DNA of 64,000 bases from Oscillibacter faecalis_A (GTDB lineage Bacteria > Bacillota > Clostridia > Oscillospirales > Oscillospiraceae), in assembly GCF_029218125.1 (NCBI RefSeq), contig NZ_JARFXX010000008.1, positions 30,872-94,871 of the forward strand. Reading direction: 5' to 3'. Position 1 is the first letter of the stretch. The number at the start of each line of letters is the position of its first letter. Positions 32,424-40,776 of this stretch are shown piece after piece. Position numbers and translations under genes: made by a program. Below the pieces are notes generated by a model. It was given only the letters and a program-made list of their open reading frames with translations, was not told the DNA's origin and ran no database searches.

Positions 32424-33518
32424 GTGGTAGTTCCAAAAGCGCGGAAATTGCCGTCGGGTACATGGTTTATCCAACTGCGGTTAGGCGGCGAAAGCATCCC
32501 GGTAACAGCACGCAACGAAAAGAAATGCATATTGGAAGCCCAGTCGATCAAAGCGGAGTATCTGGCAGGGAAACGGGTGTCTCAAGAGCATGAGGAGGAA
32601 AAAGAAAGCGCCACACTGACAATGGCGATGGATGACTACATAGACAGCAAGAGCAACACGCTTTCTCCCGCCACAATTCGGGGATATCGGAAGATTCAAA
32701 AATTCCGCTTCCAGAGCATCATGCAGGAAGATGTGGATGCCCTTGCCGCAAAGCCCGAAAAGGAATGGCAGGTCATCGTCAATGATGAAGCCGCACTCTG
32801 CGCGCCAAAGTACCTGAAAAACGCTTATGGCTTCGTCAAGAGCGTTATTCGGTATTCAACGGGGCAAATGATACCAGAGGTCAAGCTGAGCGCTCCTATA
32901 CCATCTGAGCGGGCCTTCCTGATGCCTGATGAGATCATTCCATTCGTAGAAGCTGTCAGGGGAACCTTCTTCGAGGTTCCTGCGCTGCTGGCGCTATCCT
33001 CTATGCGTATTTCCGAGATACAGGCGCTCCGGTGGGAGAACGTCTCGAAGAACCCGGATTTCATCCGAACCACCGGGGCCGTAGTTCTGGACAGCCAGAA
33101 TAAGCTCACAAAAAAGAAACAAGGGAAGAATGTCACCTCATCGCGTAACGTCCCCATCCTCATACCGTCGCTGAAAGAGGCACTGGAGCGAGAGCGTAAG
33201 CCGTCCGGCCCGGTTATGGACATCACACAGGACAGGCTTCGGGAAAACGTCCACAGGGTTTGCATCCGCAACGGCCTGACTGATGTGAGCATCCATGGAT
33301 TGCGGCACAGTTTTGCATCACTGGCCTACCATCTGCGGATGCCGGAAAAGATAGCCATGGAGATTGGCGGATGGTCGGACCCCGGAACAATGAACCGAAT
33401 ATATACGCATATCGCCAAGAGCGATATCACCAGGTACCAAACTGAAATGGCTACATTTTACTCGGAGAAAACAGAAGAAGCAGCCGAAAATGCTAACGAA
33501 AATGCTAACAGCAAATAG
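32424..33518 (+). CDS. int: Prophage tyrosine integrase
   Basis: The protein has 364 residues from GTG 32424 behind GGAGG. The N-terminal arm-binding region (VVPKARKLPSGTWFIQLRLGGE) and SAM-like core-binding domain (about 70-150) are followed by the catalytic domain. Its arginine lies in SSMRISEIQALRW (about 193), H-x-x-R in IHGLRHSFASL (about 290-296), and the nucleophile in RIYTHIAK (about 326). It ends 36 bases before the tRNA 3' end used as att site, the classical layout. It differs from the three paralogous integrases further right, so this is the phage's own enzyme. Confidence 0.9.
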   Translation: MVVPKARKLPSGTWFIQLRLGGESIPVTARNEKKCILEAQSIKAEYLAGKRVSQEHEEEKESATLTMAMDDYIDSKSNTLSPATIRGYRKIQKFRFQSIMQEDVDALAAKPEKEWQVIVNDEAALCAPKYLKNAYGFVKSVIRYSTGQMIPEVKLSAPIPSERAFLMPDEIIPFVEAVRGTFFEVPALLALSSMRISEIQALRWENVSKNPDFIRTTGAVVLDSQNKLTKKKQGKNVTSSRNVPILIPSLKEALERERKPSGPVMDITQDRLRENVHRVCIRNGLTDVSIHGLRHSFASLAYHLRMPEKIAMEIGGWSDPGTMNRIYTHIAKSDITRYQTEMATFYSEKTEEAAENANENANSK

Positions 33519-33554
33519 GAATATAGCATTTTCAAGGGTCACAGCGATTATTTC

Positions 33555-33582
33555 GGGGGTTCGAATCCCTCACGGCGTACCA
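33555..33582 (+). other. tRNA 3'-end fragment: prophage right att site
   Basis: The T arm and acceptor 3' strand of a tRNA, ending in CCA, but with no tRNA 5' half upstream. The sequence from here on (to about 33,640) is repeated almost exactly at 37,067-37,152, so it is both the phage attR and the left boundary of integrative element B. The acceptor strand ACGGCGT matches the tRNA-Arg-like fragment at 37,049. Confidence 0.8.
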
Positions 33583-33618
33583 AAAGTCCTCGAAATCGTC
33601 TGATTTCGATGACTTTTG
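33582..33618. terminator. Element B left-end hairpin (bidirectional terminator)
   Basis: Arms AAAAGTCCTCGAAATCG / TGATTTCGATGACTTTT, with a one-base change that mismatches the stem compared with the copy at 37,094. T-rich sequence follows on both strands. It closes the minus-strand integrase transcript. Confidence 0.65.
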
Positions 33619-33699
33619 CTTTTCATAAGTTGCTATTTGTGTGTGTCGCTTTTTTCTGACCCAAACACTGACCCCAACGGGAGCGGATAGCGGAAAGCA

Positions 33700-34851
33700 T
33701 CAGACGGCACGGGAGAGGATGTTCCCCATCGTCTGGGCGGCTTTCATCTGCGCGTCGGTGGTGACGTGGGCGTAGGTGTCCAGCGTGAAGCCCGCAGAGT
33801 AGTGGCCCAGCATCGAGGACACCGTTTTCACGTCCACGCCGTTTTGGAGCGCCATGGTCGCGAAGGTGTGGCGCAGGTCATGGAATCGGATGCGGGGCAG
33901 CCCCGCCCGTTTCAGCACCCGCTGGAGCATGTGCAATACGCTGTCCGGGGACATGGGGCCTCCTGTTGGTGACGGGAACACCCATTCGCTGTTACCCGTT
34001 TTTCTTCTTTGTTGCATCAGAACGTCTATCGCATCCGCCGACAGGGGCAGTGTGCGGTAGGCGTTTTTCGTTTTCAGCGGGGCTTCGACTACTTTGCCAT
34101 TCTGCCGAGAGATGGCTCTCTGAATTTTCAGTGCTCCGTGCTGGAAGTCCACATCCGTCCACTTTAATCCCAGCAGTTCCCCACGGCGTAGTCCTGTGGC
34201 GAGGTCGAGGTAGTAGAGCTCGTACACGCCGCTGTCCTTGGCCTCCTGGAAGAAGGCGCTGAGTTGGTCGGCGGTCAGGGTCTTCATTTCCTTGTGTTCG
34301 ACTTTCGGCAAGGCGCAGCCCTGCGTTGGATTCTTGCTCACCAGTTTCTGCTCCATGGCGAGATTGTACGCCGAGCCGATCATCTGGTGGATGTTCCGCA
34401 CGGTTTTCGGAGCCAGTCCCTTCGGTTTCTTTTTCGCTTCGACGCGGTCTACCCGACCGCCGTCCAGCAGGTGCTTGTAGAACCGCTGCAAGTCCAGAGA
34501 GGTCAACTCTGCCAGCGGGATGTTGCCGATCTGCGGCTTGATGTGGTTTTTCAGAAAGCCTTGTGAGGTTTTGAAGGTGGACGGTCTGAGTTTCACTCTG
34601 GCGTAGTTTTCCATCCAGACTTCCAGCCATGTTCCCACGGTGTAGGTCTTGGCCCGCCCGTAGTCGATGCCGACGTTTTCCTCGATGGCCTTTTTTAGCT
34701 TCTCCTTGACTTCCGCCTGCGTCTTGCCAAGCACGTTTTTGATGATGGACTTTCCGGTTTCGGGATCGTGACCGACTGTGTACCGGCCCTCCCACCGTCC
34801 ATCCTTGCGTTTTCGGATGTTCCCCTCGCCGTTTGCTCGTCGCTTTGGCAT
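33700..34851 (-). CDS. Tyrosine integrase of element B
   Basis: The protein has 383 residues from ATG 34851 (MPKRRANGEGNIRKRKDGRW) behind AAAAGGAGG; the N-terminal extension in frame has no ribosome binding site. An AP2-like/arm-binding N-terminus is followed by a SAM-like core-binding domain and the catalytic domain. Arginine lies in ATGLRRGELLGLKW (about 219), HxxR in HDLRHTFATMA (about 327), then LGHYSAG and the nucleophile in LDTYAHVT (about 358). It shares its N-terminus and C-terminus nearly identically with the integrase at 37,212, but its core-binding domain with the one at 50,143. It sits just inside the tRNA end, so it is the element's own integrase. Confidence 0.9.
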   Translation of the reverse strand: MPKRRANGEGNIRKRKDGRWEGRYTVGHDPETGKSIIKNVLGKTQAEVKEKLKKAIEENVGIDYGRAKTYTVGTWLEVWMENYARVKLRPSTFKTSQGFLKNHIKPQIGNIPLAELTSLDLQRFYKHLLDGGRVDRVEAKKKPKGLAPKTVRNIHQMIGSAYNLAMEQKLVSKNPTQGCALPKVEHKEMKTLTADQLSAFFQEAKDSGVYELYYLDLATGLRRGELLGLKWTDVDFQHGALKIQRAISRQNGKVVEAPLKTKNAYRTLPLSADAIDVLMQQRRKTGNSEWVFPSPTGGPMSPDSVLHMLQRVLKRAGLPRIRFHDLRHTFATMALQNGVDVKTVSSMLGHYSAGFTLDTYAHVTTDAQMKAAQTMGNILSRAV

Positions 34852-35687
34852 AAAATCAGCCTCCTTTTCGACAACGAACAATACCGTAACCAAGAGGGAA
34901 AAGCTACCGAAAAACGGAATCGTTATCAAAAAGTTATCATTTTCGCTCCCTCAAGCGGGGAGCCTTATCTTTGCCTATTGCGGCGCAATTCTTGCGCTGC
35001 CGGGAGCGTCCTCTTTGGTTTCAGCGGTGCGATTTTTGGACGGTCAAGAAGCCCTTTCCATTGACTGGTACAAAATATGCTTGCCTTGCACCATTGATCA
35101 CGCGGTGTTGATTACCTCGATTTCCTTCCGAAACGGCCATAAGGCACCACTAAATTCCTTGGGACACCTGCGTTTGGGGGAACTAAGACGCCAGCCGTTC
35201 TGAAATTTCCTTCAAAAGGCGTCACAACCGACTGCGTTAAAACCCCCGTCAACTGCCCGCACTGCGGGCAGAAGTGATTGGGCAGAGCGTCGGTTCCGAC
35301 GCCAGCCGTTTATCCTGCTTTCTTTTTCGTCCCCGAAAAACCTGCGAAAAGCGCAGAAAACGCAGTCATACCAACGTTTCCAACACGTTGGTCACACGGA
35401 CTTCAACACCTCCGGCACAAACGGCCCACGTTCGCTTTCACGAGCGAAAGTGGGTACACACTCGGCTTTCGGAGAAGGATCGCACACAGGGGCTCACACG
35501 CCGAAACAGGTGGTATTTCGGATAGGGGCGCTGTCACTACCCTCGGTGCGCTTTGCATGTTCTCGAAACGCTGGACGGCCGCTTGTTAAAATGGCTCATT
35601 TGATGTTTTCTGAGGTCGGGTGAGCAGCGTTCCTTGCGCAGTGCCTATTTTTTTCGAATATACAGAATTTTCTGTCGGCAGTTCCAG
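34852..35687. other. Gene-poor region of element B upstream of the lipoprotein gene
   Basis: No gene is supported over about 835 bases. The first 200 bases match the region upstream of the 37,212 integrase (CTTATCTTTG then TTGCGGCGCAATT). An in-frame piece ending CPHCGQK-stop at about 35,163-35,279 lacks any start codon and looks like a coding remnant. The rest (35,280-35,640) has no ribosome binding site near any open frame. It is likely decayed cargo. Confidence 0.5.
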
Positions 35688-35716
35688 TTGCAAACACTTT
35701 TGCGCTATGGTACAAT
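35688..35716 (+). promoter_or_regulatory. Promoter of the element B lipoprotein gene
   Basis: TTGCAA and TACAAT are separated by exactly 17 bases. The start site would be near 35,723, giving a leader of about 107 bases. A GAAAGGAAG ribosome binding site precedes the ATG at 35,830. Confidence 0.6.
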
Positions 35717-35829
35717 AAATCCAAGGAATTGGAAGAATTTCAGAACAATTATGCCGTTTAATTCCCGTTTGCAATTGCAAGTTCCTCACCGGGGCCACGC
35801 CCCAAACAACAGAAAGGAAGTGCTATCCC

Positions 35830-36870
35830 ATGAAGAAACTCATCTCCTTGGCTCTGGCGGCTCTCCTGCTGCTGAACCTTGCCGCCTGCGGGGAAAGCTC
35901 CGTTTCCAATCCATCAGGTTCCTCCGACGATTCTTCATCTTCAGCCGACCCCGCCCAGCCAGATGCCTTCTCCCCCGTCACCACGGAGGCGGAAGTTCGG
36001 GCTCTCTATGGGGACGACGCGGACCTCATCGCCTCCATCGAGGCGTACCAGGGCGACTTCCTGGTGCAGCTGGGAATGGAGGATTCCGGCCCCAGCTTGG
36101 ACTGGGTCTACGGTGAGAGCGGCATCCGCCGCCGGATGCTGTGGCTGGATACGCCCCTGCTTCGGTGCGAGATCGAGTCCCAGGCATCCGTCCGGGTGGT
36201 CACTGGTGGGCCTAACATCTATAACGGCGTCCCCAGTTTTCCACGCGTGGAGTTGGCCACACTAAGCCTTCTCTACGATGAGCAGGGCCGCGACCGAGGC
36301 TATGATCCCTATGTTTCTCCCGGCATTGGTAGCTCTGAAATCTACTGGGCCGGGGCTGGGGAGCGCTATTCCATGGGGATGCAGGGCCGCCGGGAGGCCA
36401 TCCGCTCCGCTCAGGTCGATGCAGGCGGCCTCACCGTGGCCTTCGCGCCCCTGGCGGACGGTAGCGACTTCGTGGCCGCCTACTGCGAGATCCCCTATAC
36501 CGAGGTGGCTCTCTCGGAGGACGGTATGACCCTCACCGTCACCATGCACGACACCTTCCTCAGCAGCGGCACCCTCTCCAAGGATGTAGACCTGGACTTT
36601 TTGAAGGAGTATGGCTCCCTCTACCCAGAGAGCTTCCCCGCCGGGGAGTTGGCGGGAAGCTGCACCCTCATTGAGAATGCGGATCTGCGTCAGGATGGGA
36701 ACAACGCCGTGCTGACCGTCACTCTGGCTGACGGTCCCATCCACGGCAGGAACTTCGGTGACGGTTATTACCGCTTTACCGCTGAGACCGGCTATACCGG
36801 CATCGCCGACATCGGTCCCTACCTTCGAGTAACCCTCAACGCCACCAACGAGCTCTTTGCAGGCAACTGA
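35830..36870 (+). CDS. Lipoprotein, sole cargo of element B
   Basis: The protein has 346 residues. It has a lipoprotein signal (KKLISLALAALLLLNLAAC, lipobox Cys at residue 20), then a Ser/Asp/Pro linker to about 55. The mature part is acidic and beta-rich, with repeated strands (VVTGGPNIYNGVP, CEIPYTEVALSEDGMTLTVTM, NAVLTVTLADGPIHG). I recognise no enzyme domain. It is exported and anchored on the outer face of the membrane. It is the only intact gene besides the integrase in this 3.5-kb element and has its own promoter, so it is the element's expressed trait; function unknown. Confidence 0.85.
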   Translation: MKKLISLALAALLLLNLAACGESSVSNPSGSSDDSSSSADPAQPDAFSPVTTEAEVRALYGDDADLIASIEAYQGDFLVQLGMEDSGPSLDWVYGESGIRRRMLWLDTPLLRCEIESQASVRVVTGGPNIYNGVPSFPRVELATLSLLYDEQGRDRGYDPYVSPGIGSSEIYWAGAGERYSMGMQGRREAIRSAQVDAGGLTVAFAPLADGSDFVAAYCEIPYTEVALSEDGMTLTVTMHDTFLSSGTLSKDVDLDFLKEYGSLYPESFPAGELAGSCTLIENADLRQDGNNAVLTVTLADGPIHGRNFGDGYYRFTAETGYTGIADIGPYLRVTLNATNELFAGN

Positions 36871-36960
36871 GCAGTCCATACAAGCCGTGGACAGCGTGGG
36901 TGCGGGCGCACCGTGTTTGACCCACTTTTGACCCGGAATCCGAAAAAAGCGGGCAAGTCT

Positions 36961-37049
36961 GGACGGAAACAATGAAAAATCCGCCGAGCGAACGGCGGCA
37001 AAAAGCACAAATCGGAGCCGAAATGACTCCGATTTGTGCGTGAGACAAC
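36961..37049. repeat. Element B terminal sequence, copy 1
   Basis: An 89-base sequence nearly identical to 52978-53066 (seven differences by eye). It contains two hairpins: CCGCC..GGCGG arms, and a perfect 13-bp stem (arms GCACAAATCGGAG and CTCCGATTTGTGC around a nine-base loop). It ends exactly at the anticodon loop of the tRNA fragment that follows, so it is the conserved right terminus of these integrative elements. Confidence 0.8.
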
Positions 37050-37094
37050 CTACGGACCAGAAGGCCGGGGGTTCGAATCCCTCACGGCGTACCA
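37049..37094 (+). other. tRNA-Arg-like 3' half (att site between elements B and C)
   Basis: This is a tRNA 3' half: anticodon loop CTACGGA (anticodon ACG), 5' strand missing, the CCAGA anticodon-stem strand, variable loop, a GGGGG/CCCTC T stem, and acceptor ACGGCGT-A-CCA. The upstream sequence is the element terminus, not a tRNA 5' half, so this is an att site formed by integration at the anticodon loop. No complete tRNA gene is in the window. Confidence 0.75.
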
Positions 37095-37130
37095 AAAGTC
37101 CTCGAAATCGTCTGATTTCGAGGACTTTTG
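37094..37130. terminator. Element C left-end bidirectional terminator
   Basis: A long stem (arms AAAAGTCCTCGAAATC and GATTTCGAGGACTTTT, five-base loop) with T-rich flanks in both directions. It is the unmutated version of the hairpin at 33,582. Confidence 0.75.
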
Positions 37131-37211
37131 TTTTTCATAAGTTGCTATTTTCGGATGTTGCTTTTTCCTGACCCAAACGCTGACCCCAACGGGAGCGGGT
37201 AGCGGAAAGCA

Positions 37212-38363
37212 TCAGACGGCACAGGATAGGATATTTCCCATTGTTTGCGCTGCCTTGAGCTGCGCGTCGGTGGTGACGTGGGTGTAGGTGTTCAGCGTGA
37301 AGCCAGCCGAGTAGTGGCCCAGCGCGCTGGACAGCGTTTTCACATCCACGCCGTTCTGGAGCGCCATCGTCGCGAAGGTGTGACGGAGATCGTGGAATCG
37401 GATGCGGGGCAGCCCCGCTCGCTTCAGCACCCGCTGGAGCATGTGCAGGACGCTGTCCGGGGACATGGGACCTCCAGTGGGCGATGGGAATACCCATTCG
37501 CTGTTACCCGTTTTTCTTCTTTGTTGCATCAGAACGTCTATCGCGTCTGCCGACAGAGGCAGGGTGCGGTAGGCGTTTTTCGTTTTCAGCGGCATTTCAA
37601 TGATCTTGCCGTCGATGCGCCCGATCTGCCGCCGAACCCGAAGGTCTCCTTTTTCCAAATCAATGTCCGACCATTTTAAGCCAAGTAACTCGCCCCGCCG
37701 CAGGCCGGTGGTCAGGTCGATGTAGTACAGGGCGAACACGCCGCTGTCCTTGGCCTCTCGGAGGAAGGACGTCAGCTGCTCAACAGGAAGCGTCTGCATT
37801 TCCTTGCGCTCCGCCTTCGGCAACGCGCAGCCGTCTGCCGGATTACGGGCGATCAGCCGCTGCTCGTTTGCCAGCTTCAGCGCAGAGGAAATGATCTGAT
37901 GGATGTTGCGCACTGTTTTGGCGCTCAGTCCCTTGGGCTGCTTCTGTGCTTCGATTCGCTCTACCCGCCCTTCTGCCAACAATTTCTTGTAGAACTGTTG
38001 CAGATGCAGCGTCGTCAGATCATTCAACGGGATCTTGCCGAGCTGCGGCTTGATGTGGTTTTCGATGTAGCCATGATAGGTCAGGTAGGTGGATGGGCGC
38101 ATCTTGATTTTGGCATAGTTCTCATACCACACTTCTAACCAGTTACCCACGGTGTAGGTCTTGGCCCGCCCATAGTCGATGCCCACGTTTTCCCCGATGG
38201 CTTTCTTCAGCTTTTCTTTTACTTCTGCCTGTGTCTTACCAAGAACGTTCTTGATGATGGCCTTGCCAGTTTCCGGATCGTGACCGACCGTGTACCGCCC
38301 CTCCCAGCGTCCGTCTTTGCGTTTTCGGATGTTCCCTTCCCCGTTCGCTCGTCTCTTTGGCAT
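37212..38363 (-). CDS. Tyrosine integrase of element C
   Basis: The protein has 383 residues from ATG 38363 behind AAAGGAGG, with the same N-terminus as the element B enzyme (MPKRRANGEGNIRKRKDGRW). The catalytic residues are intact: ATGLRRGELLGLKW (Arg, about 219), HDLRHTFATMA (HxxR), LGHYSAG and LNTYTHVT (Tyr). The core-binding domain (about 85-170: NYAKIKMRPSTYLTYHGYIEN, DLTTLHLQQFYKKLL) differs clearly from the two paralogues, while the catalytic half is almost identical to that at 33,700, down to long stretches of identical DNA. This is a mosaic consistent with domain exchange. Confidence 0.9.
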   Translation of the reverse strand: MPKRRANGEGNIRKRKDGRWEGRYTVGHDPETGKAIIKNVLGKTQAEVKEKLKKAIGENVGIDYGRAKTYTVGNWLEVWYENYAKIKMRPSTYLTYHGYIENHIKPQLGKIPLNDLTTLHLQQFYKKLLAEGRVERIEAQKQPKGLSAKTVRNIHQIISSALKLANEQRLIARNPADGCALPKAERKEMQTLPVEQLTSFLREAKDSGVFALYYIDLTTGLRRGELLGLKWSDIDLEKGDLRVRRQIGRIDGKIIEMPLKTKNAYRTLPLSADAIDVLMQQRRKTGNSEWVFPSPTGGPMSPDSVLHMLQRVLKRAGLPRIRFHDLRHTFATMALQNGVDVKTLSSALGHYSAGFTLNTYTHVTTDAQLKAAQTMGNILSCAV

Positions 38364-38539
38364 GGTATCGACCTCCTTTGTAACAGCAAACCATACCGTA
38401 AACAGCAGAGGAAAGCTATCGGAAAACCGAACTGTTATCAAAAAGTTATCATTTGCGCTTAGACCACGCTGCCCTATCTTTGTCTATTGCGGCGCAATTT
38501 CTGCGCTGCCGGAGGGGACGCTTCTTTCAGCGGTGCAAA

Positions 38540-38653
38540 ATGGAGTACGATGACTCCATCGTCCGTCAGATGGTAGAATGCATTAAGGTCTATCCTGGCG
38601 GCAAGCTGGAGATTATCTTCGGTGGCGGATACCTTGTCGAAGAATCCGTCTAA
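38540..38653 (+). pseudogene. C-terminal remnant of a serine recombinase
   Basis: The frame encodes MEYDDSIVRQMVECIKVYPG, then a short stretch ending FGGGYLVEESV and a stop. The pattern (FDDxxVRxMVExIxV..DGKLxIxFxGG) is how many large serine recombinases of conjugative elements end. Nothing upstream encodes the missing catalytic and recombinase domains; the sequence before it is instead the integrase promoter region shared with element B. So this is a recombination scar with the last about 37 codons of a lost recombinase gene. Confidence 0.65.
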
Positions 38654-38671
38654 GTGTAGGAGATTGAGGGA

Positions 38672-38866
38672 TCATCCCTCTTTCTCTTTCTTTATTTCAT
38701 CGTGGATGTTCTCCTGAATCGCATCGAGAAGGGCGACCTTTTGCTCTGTTGAACACTCCAACCTTGAGATGTAATTATAAATCAACTGTGCATGGACAGT
38801 TGCAACGCGCTTGGCAAGTTCCTCCTGACCTTCCTTTGAGCGCGGCAAATGAATGATTACTTCCAT
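38672..38866 (-). CDS. Small protein of unknown function in element C
   Basis: The protein has 64 residues from ATG 38866 behind GGGGGGAATTC. It is helical and charged (HLPRSKEGQEELAKRVATVHAQLIYNYIS, CSTEQKVALLDAIQENIHDEI). Small DUF-like accessory proteins of this appearance are common in Clostridia integrative elements; I cannot name a family. It is transcribed away from the HipBA pair. Confidence 0.55.
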   Translation of the reverse strand: MEVIIHLPRSKEGQEELAKRVATVHAQLIYNYISRLECSTEQKVALLDAIQENIHDEIKKEKEG

Positions 38867-38896
38867 AGAATTCCCCCCAATCAGGAATAAGACCGG

Positions 38897-38928
38897 ATGC
38901 ATATCGGCAAGATGGTCAGCACACAATG
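38897..38928. repeat. 32-base repeat, copy near HipB
   Basis: The 32-mer starting ATGCATATCGGCAAG is shared with 49811-49842 (28 of 32 identical by eye). The copies flank the HipBA/sensory cargo in direct orientation and might mark the ends of a second inserted segment or a shared coding remnant. Confidence 0.5.
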
Positions 38929-38974
38929 AAGTAAGGGATAATCGCAGACACGCTGCTTTTAATGTCTTTATTTA

Positions 38975-39003
38975 TTGACAATAATAGATGTATCGTCTAT
39001 AAT
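38975..39003 (+). promoter_or_regulatory. Consensus promoter of hipBA with operator
   Basis: TTGACA, 17 bases, TATAAT: a perfect sigma-A promoter. The spacer and -10 contain the inverted repeat ATAGA-N7-TCTAT (38984-39000), a probable HipB autoregulatory operator. This is typical of toxin-antitoxin self-regulation. Confidence 0.8.
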
Positions 39004-39038
39004 AAAAAGCACAAAGACGATGTAAGGTGGTGTGCAGA

Positions 39039-39362
39039 ATGGGACGAAAGAGTGTTGCTGTGCTGCCGCAGACGCAGGCGATTTTAGAACAGCTGGGAGA
39101 ACAGATCAAACTTGCCAGATTACGGCGGCATCTGTCCGCCGAATTGGTTGCGGAAAGAGCCGGTGTAAGCCGAGCCACAGTGTGGAATGTTGAAAAGGGA
39201 AACCCCTCTGTCGCGATTGGGATCTATGCCGCAGTCCTGCACGCACTGAACAATATGGATCAAGACCTCCTGCTCGTTGCAAAGGATGACGAGCTGGGGC
39301 GTAAGCTCCAAGACCTTGAACTTACCACTCGCAAGAGAGCACCGCGAAACGGAGGTGATTGA
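39039..39362 (+). CDS. hipB: HipB-like antitoxin
   Basis: The protein has 107 residues from ATG 39039 behind AAGGTGG; a GTG four codons earlier is also in frame. XRE domain about 15-75 (GEQIKLARLRRHLSAELVAERAGVSRATVWNVEKG), with the helix-turn-helix around RAGVSRATVW. The C-terminal tail is basic. It directly precedes and nearly abuts the HipA-like kinase gene (GTG start two bases after its stop), the fixed order of hipBA modules, so it is the antitoxin and repressor of its own strong promoter. Confidence 0.85.
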   Translation: MGRKSVAVLPQTQAILEQLGEQIKLARLRRHLSAELVAERAGVSRATVWNVEKGNPSVAIGIYAAVLHALNNMDQDLLLVAKDDELGRKLQDLELTTRKRAPRNGGD

Positions 39363-39364
39363 CC

Positions 39365-40627
39365 GTGGCGTCAAACCAAAAAATAATTTATGTCTATGAG
39401 AGCTTCAAGTCTACAACGCCAAACTTCCTGGGGACTCTCTTCGTGGAGAATGTCCGCGGCCGTGAAAGCTATTCCTTTGAGTATGATGCTGACTGGTTAA
39501 AAAGCAGCGCAAACTACATGTATCTCGACCCGGATCTTCAACTGTATGCCGGGCGGCAGTATCCCTCCGGCGCAAAAAATGTGTTCGGCCTTTTCGCTGA
39601 CTCCTCCCCCGACCGCTGGGGCCGCCTACTGATGACGCGCAGAGAAAGAATACTGGCGGAACAGGAAGGCCGAAAGCCTCGAAAGCTCTTAGACAGCGAC
39701 TTCCTGTTGGGCGTCTACGACGAGACGCGGATGGGAGCGATCCGCTTCAAGCTGGACAAAGACGGTCCGTTCCTTTCGGATGATTCAGAAACCCCGACGC
39801 CTCCCTGGACCAGCCTGCGAACGCTGGAGGAAGCCTCCCGCCAATTCGAAAACGATGAGTCCGGTCTCGAGCAGAAATGGATCAATCAACTCATCAAGCC
39901 CGGTTCCTCTCTGGGCGGCGCTCGTCCGAAGGCCACCGTTCTGGATACAAAGGGAAATCTATGGATCGCCAAGTTCCCGTCCAAGCACGACGATGTTAAT
40001 GTGGGTGCATGGGAAAAGGTCACCCATGACCTTGCGAGACTTTGCGGCTTGGATGTTCCCAAGTCCATGCTGATCGACTTCTCCAAGTACGGAAGCACCT
40101 TCCTTGTACGCAGGTTTGACCGGAATGGCGCTGCGCGGATTCATTTTGCGTCCGCCATGACAATGCTTGGAAAAACAGATGGGGCTTCGGCGGCGGACGG
40201 GTCCAGTTATCTTGAACTGGTATCCTTTATCAAGGCCAACGGCGCTGCTCCCAAGAGGGATTTGACAGAGCTATGGAAGCGGATCGTATTTAATATGGCA
40301 GTTTCCAATACAGATGACCACATGAGAAACCACGGCTTTATCCTCAAGTCGGATGGCTGGCACCTCTCACCCTTGTATGATGTAAACCCTGTCCCGGAGG
40401 GTGACGAGCTGTCTCTCTGCGTAAATGAGGACGATGCGACGATCTCCCTTGACCTTGCGCTGGAGATCGCACCGTATTGTGGGGTCAGCACCAAGGACGC
40501 AGCAGCTATGGCAGCGGATATCCTGAACACTGTCCGAGAAAACTGGAATCGTCTGGCAGCGGAATGCGGATTAAGCCGGAGCGCACAGGAATATATGCGA
40601 CCGGCCTTCTCGCTGGCGCTTGAATAG
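39365..40627 (+). CDS. hipA: HipA-family serine/threonine kinase toxin
   Basis: The protein has 420 residues from GTG 39365; the GGAGG lies nine bases upstream, and a TTG two codons earlier is too close. The HipA_N domain is followed by the kinase fold. Ser-rich P-loop-like SSLGGARPKA is at about 178-187. The catalytic loop NTDDHMRNHGF (about 314-324) has the expected catalytic Asp and Asn. The DFD-like segment is LSPLYDVNP (about 333-341). HipA enzymes phosphorylate glutamyl-tRNA synthetase or related targets and stop growth. It is stabilised cargo of the element. Confidence 0.9.
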   Translation: MASNQKIIYVYESFKSTTPNFLGTLFVENVRGRESYSFEYDADWLKSSANYMYLDPDLQLYAGRQYPSGAKNVFGLFADSSPDRWGRLLMTRRERILAEQEGRKPRKLLDSDFLLGVYDETRMGAIRFKLDKDGPFLSDDSETPTPPWTSLRTLEEASRQFENDESGLEQKWINQLIKPGSSLGGARPKATVLDTKGNLWIAKFPSKHDDVNVGAWEKVTHDLARLCGLDVPKSMLIDFSKYGSTFLVRRFDRNGAARIHFASAMTMLGKTDGASAADGSSYLELVSFIKANGAAPKRDLTELWKRIVFNMAVSNTDDHMRNHGFILKSDGWHLSPLYDVNPVPEGDELSLCVNEDDATISLDLALEIAPYCGVSTKDAAAMAADILNTVRENWNRLAAECGLSRSAQEYMRPAFSLALE

Positions 40628-40643
40628 CACAGCCTGATTCACC

Positions 40644-40676
40644 ATCGGATCTCCCTTCGAGCAAGGGGGATCTTTT
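40644..40676 (+). terminator. Terminator of hipBA
   Basis: Stem GGATCTCCCTT / AAGGGGGATC around CGAGC, followed by five T. A typical rho-independent terminator 17 bases after the hipA stop. Confidence 0.85.
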
Positions 40677-40776
40677 TGTCGGTAGGTCATAATCACTAAG
40701 TTGCATATAATCGTATGCAAAACGACCGGGATGTTGAAGACGTTGTGCATTCCGAACTGATTTACAACTGAAGAGA

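Larger units (their letters stand above)
36871..37211. other. Boundary between elements B and C (no gene)
   Basis: The stretch has a 78-base tail after the lipoprotein, the 89-base element terminus, the tRNA-Arg half and a terminator hairpin. The antisense frame running through it (the familiar GFEPP reading of a tRNA T arm) is an artefact, not a gene. Confidence 0.7.

Noticed and set aside
35163..35279. Small frame ending CPHCGQK
   Set aside because: No start codon in frame after the preceding stop; kept only as a likely coding remnant of element B.
36262..37095. Long minus-strand open frame beginning with VRREGFEPP
   Set aside because: This is the well-known antisense reading of a tRNA T arm and acceptor, continuing antisense to the lipoprotein gene; no ribosome binding site.
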